64,000 bases of DNA from NCBI GenBank assembly GCA_037951165.1, contig JBBDHG010000011.1, forward strand, positions 4,553,001-4,617,000, in the 5' to 3' direction. The stretch's first letter is position 1. Every line of letters starts with the position of its first letter. This stretch comes from Lophius americanus (Eukaryota; Chordata; Actinopteri; Lophiiformes; Lophiidae). A model generated the notes under the pieces. It was given only the letters and a program-made list of their open reading frames with translations, was not told where the DNA came from and searched no databases. Below, one piece after another: positions 1 through 11,217 of the stretch. The translations under genes were made by a program, and so were the position numbers.

Positions 1-2276
1 ACAATCAGAATATGGTCACACCTAGAGTTTGAGTATGTTTTCTCTTTTGTAGCATCCTCTAAGCTTTATCTAGCAGGTTGTTCTCATGCTGAGTGCTCTG
101 CACAGCTTCGACTGAAGGATGAAACGACCTGCTGTGTGTTCCTAAATATAAAGAAGCACGGGTCAATCAAAATACAGCCAGCTTTGGAAAATAAGGGGAT
201 CATGCTTAATCATGCTGCTGATATTTTGTGCACTCTCTCTGACATACACATTGGATTACGTACTTGACTGAAGTCCAGTGTTGGCTCATTTAACCTTCCT
301 TCCTCGCAGCCTTTTGCATTTCATCTCATTATGAATGGACACAAGAGCTGTGCTACATCATATACGGCCTGATCACTGAATTGTGCTACTCATTAACCTA
401 ACAAGCTGCCCACTGTTGAAATGAACCGACTCTCTTTGTAGCCTCACAGCAGAGTGTTGTTGTTTTGTTGTGCTCAGTGTTGTGAAAAAAGATGACGGAA
501 GCTGACAACAGCATCTTTTTGATATTTGCAAGAAGCCAACATTTTTGTTTGGTTCATTAGCGGCTCTCCTCATGTATGTCGAGATTCATCTCCGGCTTGG
601 CAACGAATTTGCATGTTTACCCAAATGGGGGAAAAGAGACATTTCAGCACTCCAAGTTTGTTCCTTGATGGCACGAGGTTTTGCCAATAAATTTGCTGAA
701 GATCAATGAAAAACTCAAGTAATCCCCGTCTCAGTAGCACTTTGAAGGTCGGAGATTTCCTACATGTTGGTGTGGCCAGCTCTAAAATTCATATTCAGCA
801 TTCAGCTCCCATCCCGAGCAGTTAAGTGTCTATTGTTGGCACTTCAGACATTAGCATCTGACTTATTATCATACCCAGAGGTGATATTGTTGATCAAAGG
901 CAAAGATGTACTGTTTAATATTTCTTCCTCATTACAGTGGAAGGACTTTTGAATACCGGCCTTTGTCTGCCTCTGTCAATTTGAGGCAGTGATGTCCTTT
1001 GCTGTTCAGTGGAAACTGCAATATTAATAGCAATGGAACTTTGCTCCCGAATTAGGGAAGCACTTTGAATTGCAACATACCAAATTGCAGGCAGTGACGG
1101 TTGTATAACCCGTCTTCATATGTTTCCTGCTTGACTCAATGGCACGAGTTCTCTATTAAAAAAGCTAATCTACCCAAGCCATAAAACTTAGCTCCCTGTC
1201 TATAGTAACAACATGAATTGTTTGACATTCAACATGTCTCCAGTTACTAAAATAGTTGCAAAATATGTTGTGCCATCTACACTGCTCAGTAAAAACATTA
1301 CAACCACTGCTCATTTCAGCTCCAAAGCGCTATGTGTTGTTATAGGTTTATATCAGGACCAGGCTTAACTTTTAAATTTGTCCAACAGAAGCTCTGCTGA
1401 GGGATTGTACAACATGAGCTAAGACCGTCGCTCCCCGCGCACATCAAACAATCTTGGGTCCCCGTGACGCAAGTTAACCAGTTGTCCTTACTTACACGGC
1501 TCTGGTAAGTACTAACCACTGCAGACCAGGAATGCCTGACAACACCTGCAGTTTGGGAGATGCTCTGACCCAGTTATCAAGCCATCATATTTTGGCTATC
1601 TTAAATGTTCCATAGGTTAACATGAAGGACAGAATGTTCACTTGCTGCCCGATACATCCCACCCTCCATCAGGTGCCAGTATGAAGAGATCACCAACGTT
1701 ATCCTCTTCTGCTGTCATTAGTTATAACTCAATGCCTGATCTTAGTTTGTGAATACATATATCTTTCTTTTTTTATTAAAAAGTTTATATATAAATATAT
1801 GAGCATTGAAGGTAGGAGCTCATTTGGTAGTCTCTGTAGTGTGCATCTTGGGGGATTGTGCTGAGTTGTGGAATGCAGGAGTAAGCAGAGATGCTCCAAC
1901 ATGTGTACTGATCACATTTTGCCCTCTACAAAATTGTATGATTCCCTGTACTTGCCAACATTTTTTCCTGCTTCCAGCACGTCAACTTCAAGGATGAAAT
2001 GTTCTTTGGTTGCCGAACAAGACAATGTTATTGATATCATCCGTCAGTTGTTACAATGATCTTCATTGTAATGAAGGCCGGCTGATCTTCATTGTAACAA
2101 CTTCATTTGGGATTGAGTGGTGATATATTTCTTCTTGAATCGGGTATTTCAATTTAATGTAATGTTTTAAAAAGGTCCTCATGCAGATGTCGATATATGT
2201 TGTAGGTCTATGAAAAATATCTTTTTATACATATATCTTCTATAAAAATATACTGTGCATGAATATATATTACATT
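1..2276. other. Unique AT-rich DNA, no gene seen
   Basis: No open frame here exceeds about 70 codons and none resembles a known protein. I see no transposon motif. The only local structure is the inverted repeat at 2047-2101. The stretch is consistent with intergenic or deep intronic teleost DNA. Confidence 0.6.
2047..2101. repeat. Inverted repeat, 13-bp perfect arms
   Basis: The arms are 2047-2059 (gttgttacaatga) and 2089-2101 (its exact reverse complement). A second perfect palindrome lies inside the spacer: cttcatt and aatgaag at 2061-2076. The word tgatcttcattgtaa also occurs twice as a direct repeat. The origin is unknown; it could be a tiny foldback remnant. Confidence 0.75.
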
Positions 2277-2487
<211 letters not shown>

Positions 2488-3599
2488 TAATACAGTACCA
2501 AAAAGGATCACTGTTGGTATTCAGCGTGCCTCAGCCCCTGGCGAATGAAGCATAGACTCATTCCACCAGAGTACCATGCTTCTAGTTAGTGGATAACAAC
2601 ATGCTGTTGCCGAGCAGAAGCCTTGTCAGTAATATTCATATGAGCCCATTATCTGCTCATTCGCTGCTCTGTGAGGAGACATTCACGGCAGCCACTCTGG
2701 GGCATCGCTCCCCTCGTCAGCGAGGGCCCGAGCACGCGGACAATCTCCAGGTGCATACATCTCCTCTATGCTTGAGTAATTAGAGGAAGGGGCCGGGGCG
2801 AGCAGAAGGTTGTTATTGTTCACCATGGTTGAACAAACAGTGTGAAGAGATGGGCCGGCTGATTGACGGTGCGAGAACTACCCTGGTGCCGATGCATCGA
2901 TTTACTTGTTCACTCAGGCTGATGAAGCAAACTGCTCTGAGATCATTACCCAACCAGCAACGATATGTTATTACATAGGTATTACAGAGCTTCAAAGAAT
3001 ATCTCTCTCTCGCCCACATACTGTAGTCCCGTATGATGTTCATATGCGTTGGCCACATTTGTTACAGAAAAACTTGACCTTTGGGACTTCTCTTGAAGCC
3101 AGGAGAAAATCCTCACAGTTATCTCGAGCAACTTTGACTTAAAAAGAAAAAAGGTCAAGGATCCATCACCTCTACCTCCTCCTCCTCGTCCTACTCCTCT
3201 TGTTTGCCCTGAAAGTCTCACAGAGAAACTCTTTGCAAAGCAGAGAAATCAATCTGACGGCCTTAAACTAACTATGGAGCGCAATTGTGAGTTTGCCTTC
3301 ATGCATGCTCAGTTTGCTTTTTTTAATAATTTCCCTTCCGCTTTTCAAATTTTGATCAGTTGTGAAATACAGTATCATTCTAATTTAAACAAAAACAAAA
3401 ATATTTGTTGTCAAAATGGTTGAACTCGTGAATTCTAAACTTTTTATTCACTATTATTAGGGATAGCTTTTTAGCATTACCAACAAATATCCCATTTTAA
3501 TATGTTAGATGGAAGAGCCAGGTCAGAGGTCATCTTAAAGAATGCCTAGATGAATAATATTGTTAACAATTCTTGATGTTATACTTGATCCAGATATTT
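2488..3599. other. Unique DNA, no gene seen
   Basis: No coding or transposon signal is visible. The word TGATTGACGG at 2860-2869 differs by one base from the PBX/MEIS decamer TGATTGACAG, which alone is weak evidence for a regulatory site. Confidence 0.5.
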
Positions 3600-3722
3600 C
3601 CATTTACTAGTTTTTAGGTTGCGTCTGAGACTTTGTGTATTGTTGCCATTTCTGCCAGGTGTCTCTTGAAAAATAGATTTTAATCTCAATGAGACTAACC
3701 TGGTAAAAATGAATAAAACAAG
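3600..3722 (+). mobile_element. LINE 3' end (fish L1/Tx1-like tail)
   Basis: The segment reads like a common teleost non-LTR 3' untranslated end: a gttgccatttctgccagg block, then tctcttgaaaaatagattt, then aatctcaatgagactaacct, ending in an A-rich tail with ATAAAA. Only the last part of the element is present, as expected for 5' truncation. The clade is from memory of similar consensus ends. It lies 3'-to-3' against the next element. Confidence 0.6.
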
Positions 3723-3734
3723 AAAAAGACATCA

Positions 3735-4390
3735 TAACTTTCTTTATTGAAAACTCAAGAATATTACAGAACACAAAATACCACCCATTTTAAATATCAA
3801 CAACCCACTGCCCTTTCCCACCCGTAACCCCTCCCCCACTCGCTTTCCCAACAACACCACCACAGCACCAGAGCAGGACAAAGCAGCACTATTATACTTT
3901 ACATGAGTTCCCTAATGCGATAGAGGAATAGAAAAGTTCTCCACATCAAAGTCGTGTTTGGTGTTGCATTATTAATCCGTGCTGATGATAGTTCCTAGTA
4001 TGAATAGTCCAAAGAGCTGCGGCGCCAGTTAATACTTGACATATTGTGAGGAGGAGGCCTCCATCATTGGGCTATAATCTTTTTGGCTGCAGTTAGAACG
4101 GCCAGACAGTTTTTACGTGCCTTTTCCATGAAGGGAAAGGCCGGAGTCATTGTTAAAGAGATATAAACGGGGGTCCACTGACCTCATTAGACCTGCAAGA
4201 GAACCAATAACCTTCCTCCGGAATTTGCTCTCATACAACATGGATAAATTAGCCAACAGTGAGGGCAGAACGAGTAATAAGGATCCGGTACCAGACACAT
4301 TTGATGCAAAATTCTCAGTTTCAGGTTTCCACAATGACAAAATTTCCCCTGGTGGTTTGGGTTTTTTGAAGCGCCATTGACATTAAACTG
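3735..4390 (-). mobile_element. L1/Tx1-type LINE ORF2 C-terminal remnant
   Basis: Read on the minus strand, the segment runs from about 4390 down to a 3' end at 3735 with an AATAAAG signal. The conceptual translation contains VDPRLYLFNNDSGLS (near 4140-4180), LTAAKKIIAQ (near 4076-4100) and ELSSARINNATPNT further on. These match, in order, the C-terminal region of fish L1/Tx1-clade ORF2 proteins. The frame is broken by stops and shifts, so this is a dead 5'-truncated copy. No reverse-transcriptase or endonuclease motif remains. The clade call rests on recognising the order of these motifs, not on a search. Confidence 0.65.
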
Positions 4391-4399
4391 AATTGTACG

Positions 4400-4418
4400 C
4401 AAGTCAAGTCAAGTCAAG
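4400..4418. repeat. Short tandem repeat (CAAGT)n
   Basis: Just under four copies of the 5-bp unit CAAGT lie next to the 5' side of the minus-strand L1-type remnant. Confidence 0.85.
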
Positions 4419-4884
4419 ACAGTCCCTATCGCTAGCTGTCATGCCTGAAGTGAGAATACATTTCTCTGAGTTTCATATATCGTATATAAAGGACACTATC
4501 CATTACGGGGCAATTTGTATACTTAGAATATACTAAGAACAACTTAGAATTGGCTGTTCTAATCAGTCTGAGCCCAGGGAACCTTTATTTTTTTGAGAAA
4601 TAAAGTTTGTATTTCAATCTTTATATTTTGCTCCTGTTTTTGACAATGTTATTGTGATTTCAGCTTATAGCTAATCCTATGTTGTCGTCCCCAAAAGCAA
4701 AGATATATCCCCAAAAAGGCCCTAATCCCCTGCATTGTACAAGCAGTCCCCCTGATTGAATTTATGTTATGTCCAGAGTATTTTTCCAAAAAAAAACTCT
4801 GAGTAAAATATGAACCGTAATTGACACAAGGTTGATCTCCTCGACTAGATTTGTATTCAACCACTTTGGACTAAATTGGTGATA

Positions 4885-5260
4885 TTTCCTAAAATCAATC
4901 CAGTGTTTCTTCAAACCAACATCTATGTAGGTCTAAAATCTGAAAATGATCCATGACATTATTCTTGTTTTTCAGGGGGAAAAAAAGCCCCCTAGAGATT
5001 AAATAATGCACTACTAGAGCAAAATAGGATATTTTGTTAGAAAGATAGATCTCATTGAGTTTATTCAAAGGCACTAAATTTGGACCAAATAAGACCAACA
5101 GTTGAGAAATAATGACTTGACAATTTTGGAGATAAAGCTCCACCTTGTGTCAGAAAAAATGTATCCGAAGTTTGCCCAAATCACTCCAGTTCTTCCTCGC
5201 ATTAAGATCTATGTGGGTGCAAAATTTGAAAATGCATGATATAGTGTGTGAGTTATCTAA
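4885..5260. repeat. Diverged duplicated block, about 287 bp offset
   Basis: The segment 4887-4957 aligns by eye with 5174-5246. Shared words include atctatgt-ggt, aaaat-tgaaaatg, and a Caat-cca-t core at the start of each. The material between also looks repetitive (ctaaatttgga words). This is probably part of a dispersed or tandem repeat family. I do not recognise the family. Confidence 0.5.
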
Positions 5261-8200
5261 CACGAAGGATCTGCGGTGGACGCGACAGACGTAACGACGA
5301 TTCAATAATTACCCAGACGATATAAAAAACTTGACTACAGCAGAGTTACTGTGGAGATCAGGTGAACCAACAGTCAGCAACAGAATCAACAAGCTCTTAT
5401 TAACTGCAGGCAGTGAAAGACGCACCCAAAACTTTGAGGGGCACAATAAAAAAAAAAGTCTGCAGCAATTTTGTGGGCGCAACTTGGCAGAAAGCTAAAT
5501 AATCTGCTAATGAGTCAAATCCAGGCCAACCAGTTCATCATTTAAAGTTATGCTCTCTATCTGTCTCCCTTCAGATTAGCTACCTCTGGCCCGTCCAGAG
5601 GTAATCATGACTTTGCAACCTGGGTGGTTAAATTACGAGCAACTTTGAAAAGGGTATAGTTTAGCCAAAACTTTTTGCATCTCAGCCTGAGAATCTATTA
5701 CACCTACCCGCTGCTGATGGAACTTGGCAAACATGTTATTGTTTCATATTGATTGAGCTGTCCACCAGGTGCTAAAATGAGGAAGTATAGGTAATGCTAA
5801 TGAGATACCTTGCTAGACTATTTCAGAAATATATGGAGGCCACAAAGCGAAAAATGTCAAGCGTTACCAAGTACCTAGTGAAACTGGAATTAGAATCATT
5901 TTTCAGCTCCTAACTCTTTTCATTCCAGCATAGCTTCACATTTGCCTATTCTTCTGCAAAATACTCTTCCATTTTTATAATATTCCTTTACTCGCTATGT
6001 GCTTATAAAATAATGATTATGGTGTGCCATGGCTCATCACCTCATCATGACTAGCTAAAAGAGTTTTCCAATTACTAAAATATGTCATCCATCTCTTTTA
6101 ATTTGTCTTACAATCAATCCCTGAATGTATTAAATTATATGATGTTGAGCATTTGCTGATAATTGTTTTTAATGGTGCTGCCGGTTTTGCATTAGGACAT
6201 AGACTAATGGGAAATATATATAATATAATATATACACCATTCTAAACTTGGCCCATTATTGCACTGTCAAAATGCATGTAACAAATTGCACAACATTGTT
6301 TGAATAGGATTAAACTACCTGATACGCATTCTCTAATTCTCTCCGACACATACGCACAAATGAATCATCCCACACCTCTTGTTTATTATAGAGATGAGAA
6401 GCCCAAATTTTCTGCAGTGTGTAACATTAAATAAGGCGGTCTCACTGTGATGTTCTTATCACCTCATCCTGCTCCTCTCCCGGGTCCACTAATGCATCCC
6501 TCTCCCGACTGATGCCTGACAGAGCCCATGTATTCTGGAATGAGATGAGCGGCCGGCCCAGACATGACAGAGAAACACACAACTGTGAGGTCCTTTGCCC
6601 AGTAGGGATGGAAGTAATTACTGGCAAATATTATCTCCCGGTGTGGGCTGCTGTACTTTCCCCACACTTTGAGTCTTAAGGTCTGCTGGGATTTCCTTCA
6701 GCGGCTGCCATTTTTCAATTTATTGTGCAGCGACTCTCATACAAATGCCATGAAAATTATCAGTGATATATTATGCATGCTTAGGCTTAAATATATCTCC
6801 CACCATAACGTGCAATGTCATTCTTTCTTTTTCCCAACCCTCACCATTCTGCTTAAATCCCTTTATGTCCTCACCAAGATGAAAAAAAAAAAGCTAGGGA
6901 AAATTATTTCTTTGCATATTTTATTTATTCGGAGCATTTATTAATTTAAATTCTTACATACATATTTACAAACCTGTTTTAAATTTTTAATTTTCAAACC
7001 TGTTTTTAAACTATTTTAATTAGATGCGTCAACATTATCGTAAAGTAGGTTTTTTAGAGGACTATTAGACCCTTATTAGACTTTTTTGGTTTAATCATAA
7101 TTCTGTTCCGTGAGACCTCACATGCGTTCATATGCCAAAAAAAAATTCTTACTTATCATAGAACTTTCTCAAAAGCCATGGTTACTGCTTCCTGCTTGGT
7201 GGCCCTTTGACACATGGTAACCCCCAGAGCTCCATCTCGGGGTATTTTTCAATAAAAAATTGTGACTCAAAATGCGCTTAAACAAAATAGTTGAGCAGGA
7301 GTATTGAAGGGATGATAAATACACGTTGTAATTTTGACGATGACTCTGTGATCTGTAAATGAAATGAGGTGCCGTTCGTTTTCAGCTCGGTGGTAAATTA
7401 CGTCCCACCCCCATGAAAATGAGAGCTCAGTTTTCATTGTCAAAGAAATGTGAGGATGCTCATCAAATATAGACCCCAGAGATATTAAATGTATTTTTAT
7501 CCTGACTTTTCCACTTTTACTGGGCTGTTTGTCAGGATGAGAGCCCCCTGCAGAGCGGCTGTCAGTCACACGGGTAAACAATGTGTGATCAGCTCATTAT
7601 AGAAAGATAGTTGGAACCGGATAACGATCCTGGCAAACTTTCTTCCCTTTACCCGTTTGTACCACAGCACATGTTGGCATTCGTCCACGGGCTTGAGACA
7701 GGTACGATGGAGAAATGCATTCTTTGCTGACCACACAGCATAGTCTGTAGTGTAAGAAGAGTTGAGTTTGCAGCAGAGGGAGCGGCGTACAGATTAGCTG
7801 CTGTAAAGAACAAAATGAGGTAAATGGTTTATTGATTGTGCCCCTCCTTTAGACATACCATAATACTATGAAACAAGATGTTAATAAAGACTGAAGCTTT
7901 AATGAGATTAGACATACGCTGTCTAACAGCTGCTGAGTTGTGCATTAAACTATAGTTCTCAAAAACTGATCTGGTCCACCGATCCAGATTATACAAATGC
8001 TAATGAATGATTATTGATGCCTGGAGGTATCTCATTTTCAGGAGGCCAAGATCAAGGAATGCGATAAAAGTTACTGTTTCTGATGGTTCCTTAACTCTGA
8101 GAGGGGTCGGACGAGTATTATTAATGAGTTGCATCAGCCCAAATTGATCAAAGCCTGAGAGAAGATTATCAAAAGTATTTGAGAGATAAAGCGAAAGAGA

Positions 8201-9210
8201 AGCTATTGATTCTTTTGGGTTTGTTGCTTAGCATTTCCACTGAAATCTCATTAAGGATGAACAGCCCTGACACAGTTGGCTTTGAGCAGTGTTTACCATC
8301 TTCCACATAGAATTTTTTAATTACGAGTGCTGCCTAGCTGCCAGAGTCGATAGTGAGGAATCTCACACCAATGGCTGGGGAGAGGAAGCCCACTCCAGCC
8401 TGGAACCGGGGAAATGGAACAGATGGACCCGAGCTCTCTGCATCGGACTCCAAGTTCACAGCAGCGTCCATCAAGCTCTGCTTTCTTCTCTCATAGCCCC
8501 GAAAGAAAAAAGGAAATGGTCGGGATGTGGAAAGCTTGTCACTTATGCTTTCATTTATAGAAGCATTATCTTGAGGTCTGTCCACCTGCACCATCTGCCA
8601 CTTCTATATTCTTTTTTTTTTTTGCATAGTAGCATTTTTTTGAAGGGTTCCTGGCCATGTAAGGGGCAAAGTTTTCCTCCTGCCACATAACTCACAAGCA
8701 TGGTTAGATGGTGATTTCATGCTCTATAACACATACATCATATCTCCGTTAATGCAAATGCACATAAAACCCAAATGCTCCAATTGTTAAAATAAAATAA
8801 TTGAATAGTGAAAACTAAAAATTTGTTGAGAATTGAACACATTGAATGCCGGTAGTTATTTCTCTCCTTTGTGTTTTATCAAACTCAAAATTTTCAATTA
8901 AGACAAGCTCATTGAAATAACTTTACTCCTACTGAAAATGATAAATTCAAACATACCAAAAACTCTGTGGTGTCTAGAACTTGTTGATGAATGCTCAAAT
9001 TAATTCATGGGAATAAGTTGTGAAAACTTAAAAAATGGTTTGAAATTTCAATTTCATTTCAAAATGCTGTTTTTAATCAAAATTTAAAGTTTGATTGACA
9101 CAAACATTTTTTAGCAAGTTTACATTATTACTCTTTAGAATTTTAAATTCAAAAAGAACATGAATCAGTAACTCCAAATATTCTACTTCTGATATTCTAG
9201 GACTTCCAAA
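5261..9210. other. Unique DNA, no gene seen
   Basis: No host exon or transposon motif is evident in about 4 kb. The segment opens with a short CpG-rich patch (5270-5300) and has an AT palindrome-like run at 6210-6235. Open frames at 7267-7581 and 8289-8690 have no recognisable domain. Blocks at 6440-6780 and 8290-8600 are repeat-free and have a mixed composition like that of conserved noncoding elements, but this cannot be decided from one sequence. Confidence 0.5.
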
Positions 9211-9387
9211 TTTCTTCCTCTTCTTCTCATTTCAGCTGTTCAATGTAGGGTTCATCAAACCGGATTATCTGTTTCCATCTTCCTCTTCTTCAAACCAACC
9301 AACTGCATGTCCTCTCTCACCACGTATAGAATAATGTCTGGTCTTCCCCATCTTCTCAAGCGTGGTTCCTCCAACGTCACCATCATT
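9211..9387 (-). mobile_element. RTE-type LINE 3' end, 3' part of a split copy
   Basis: On the minus strand this is the end of a common teleost RTE-like LINE. The plus strand begins with the tttcttcctcttcttctc complement of the (AAG)n tail. Then follow the complements of the block that in the copy at 45541-45611 reads gctgtggcgacccc, and of a gatggaaacag block. The element is interrupted at 9388 by another LINE tail and resumes at about 9679. Many substitutions show it is old. Confidence 0.7.
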
Positions 9388-9678
9388 AAGATAAGATCAA
9401 ACTTTTTTGATCCCGAGGAAAATCTTGTATGGAATGCATTAATTGAGAAGGAAATACAAAATAGATGTAAGAGAGAATGTAAAACTAAAGTGTATAAGTA
9501 CTAAAGTAAATGTAACAGCATGATAATTAGCTTACTATTGCACAAGATCATGATACAGTGAAGTAATAGAAGTAATATAGCCCATAATAACACAGTGAGA
9601 TAATAATGCAAAGGATAATAAATGTTTTAATGCACATGATACTAACTAGTAATACTGCACATAATATGGTAATATTAT
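9388..9678 (-). mobile_element. LINE 3' tail inserted into the RTE remnant
   Basis: The plus strand starts with aagataagatc, then acttttttgatcccgagg. This is the complement of a 3' tail of the form (TTATC)n, AATAAAG, GGGATC found in many teleost LINEs. An AT-rich stretch follows with repeated gcacat and aataata words, typical of that 3' untranslated region. Similar tails lie at 16600 and 58425 in the same orientation. The flanking RTE pieces are colinear, so this piece is the later insertion. Confidence 0.6.
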
Positions 9679-9818
9679 CCATATTACCTCAATCTGGCCG
9701 CTCTAACTTTATCTCAAAATCTGGGCTGTCCCTCTGATGAGCTTGTTTATAATCCCGTCTATCCTCGTCGCTCCCAAAGAAAATGTCAACATTTTCAACT
9801 CTCCTCTTTCTTTTCAGA
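9679..9818 (-). mobile_element. RTE-type LINE, ORF C-terminal part of the split copy
   Basis: Minus-strand translation gives FSLGATRIDGIINKLIRGTAQ (two overlapping windows: FSLGATRIDGI and INKLIRGTAQ). This is the region before the RLRWFGH block in fish RTE-type LINE proteins. The expected downstream part of the element lies at 9211-9387. About 60 bases of consensus between the two pieces are missing or replaced by the insert. The copy is a decayed pseudogene. Confidence 0.7.
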
Positions 9819-10249
9819 GACAGGGGGCCCCCTTTTGAATTTATGGACATGTTCAAGTTTACAGTCCAACAAGACATTCTACGAACACTTTCAGCATGGA
9901 GCACCACTTTCAGCATACAAAAATCTACCAAAGGGAATGTAATAAGAAGTAATATGGTAACTTTTCTCTTTCTGAGGTTGTTAATGCAACAAATACATAT
10001 TAAATAACATAATACATAATATATACATAATAACATAATACATATTTCAGTCTGTATTTTGTAGAACGATAGATAATTCCTTTTCTACGAAAACGGCCCG
10101 TTGTGAATTATAGATATATTTTGTATGATGATACTTAAAAAGGTTAACAGCTAATAATAATGAACATTCACACACACCCTAAAGATACATTTACCATAAA
10201 CATTCAGTCACATCGGACAATCCTGAAGAACCGTACACCGTACATGTGG

Positions 10250-10959
10250 ATGCAGTCATCGGAACGCTGGTTCTGCTTCAGCAAGATGATGGACTGATGT
10301 ATGAAAAGTTCTTCAGCCTGTTGCGTTTAGCTTGAGGGGATTCTGAATCTCCTCTTGGAGCGCAGAATTTGGTACTCTCCATTCTCAGCGGAGATACTGT
10401 TAGCCGGTCTGAGCTCTTACAGTGCTTTGCTTGGAAGGATTGCAGAACTGGTTGGCCAGTCATTTTTGTGCAAATTTTGATTTATTTAAATAATTTGGTT
10501 TTAAGTTTACTGCTGAACCAGACTCTGCTGCAGTACAGCGAAACCCTCTGGATGACTGATTTCAAAAGAACAGGAGGATAATCTCTCTACTGCCTCCATA
10601 TGGTCCGACTATCTTCTTACACGGAAATTCCACATGGGGGGTCCATCATAGGACGTCTATCATCTAGCTTTATTTCCATATTGTGGATTGTAGCTGGAGG
10701 CAGTTGATGATGATCAGAGGGGAGGCCAACAATTATTTCCCGTCTTATTAGTGTTGATAATTAGAGAGTTTTTTCATAACATTGAATCAGCCAGTCAACA
10801 TCATGCTGGTTCTGCCTGGGGTTGTCACTGTCCGTCAGAAGAGACACTGAGGTGGAGCCATCAGAGTATTTAAGGAGGAACTGGTTGAACCAGAACCGGT
10901 GAATGAGGTTACGATTGAGTCGTAGCTGGATCCTTTAGGATGGGATACTTTTACTTTGA
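10250..10959 (+). other. Possible body of the LINE ending at 11217
   Basis: I see no clear motif here. It lies directly upstream of a LINE 3' tail, is moderately GC-rich compared with its flanks and has the texture of an untranslated region: gaaccagactctgctgc and gaggggaggccaac blocks with no long frame. It may belong to the same element. A search of a teleost repeat library would settle this. Confidence 0.25.
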
Positions 10960-11217
10960 AAAGTGAACTCAAGACTAACTTTGCTTAACTTCCTGTTTTT
11001 ATGTGTACTAATCTTTTTTAATGCTTCATTCAACCAATTACTGTGTCATTGCTGTATTTTTGTATTTGCATGTTTGGCTGTGTGGACGTGTAGGTGTGTG
11101 TATGTGTGTGAATTGGTTGGGGAAGGTTATTTTTTTTATATTGTAAAGCAATTTGTGTTACATTTGATTTGTATGAAAAGTGCTAATGAAATAAAGTCTT
11201 AATTTATTGATTGATAG
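10960..11217 (+). mobile_element. LINE 3' end with TTGA-type tail
   Basis: The 3' portion reads tattgtaaagcaatttgtg, then gtatgaaaagtgctaatgaa, then ataaagtctt and a terminal ttattgattgatag. A stem region followed by a shortened poly-signal and a TTGA microsatellite-like end is characteristic of several teleost LINE families. The 5' boundary is uncertain. The 79-codon frame across it is not credible as a gene. Confidence 0.6.
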
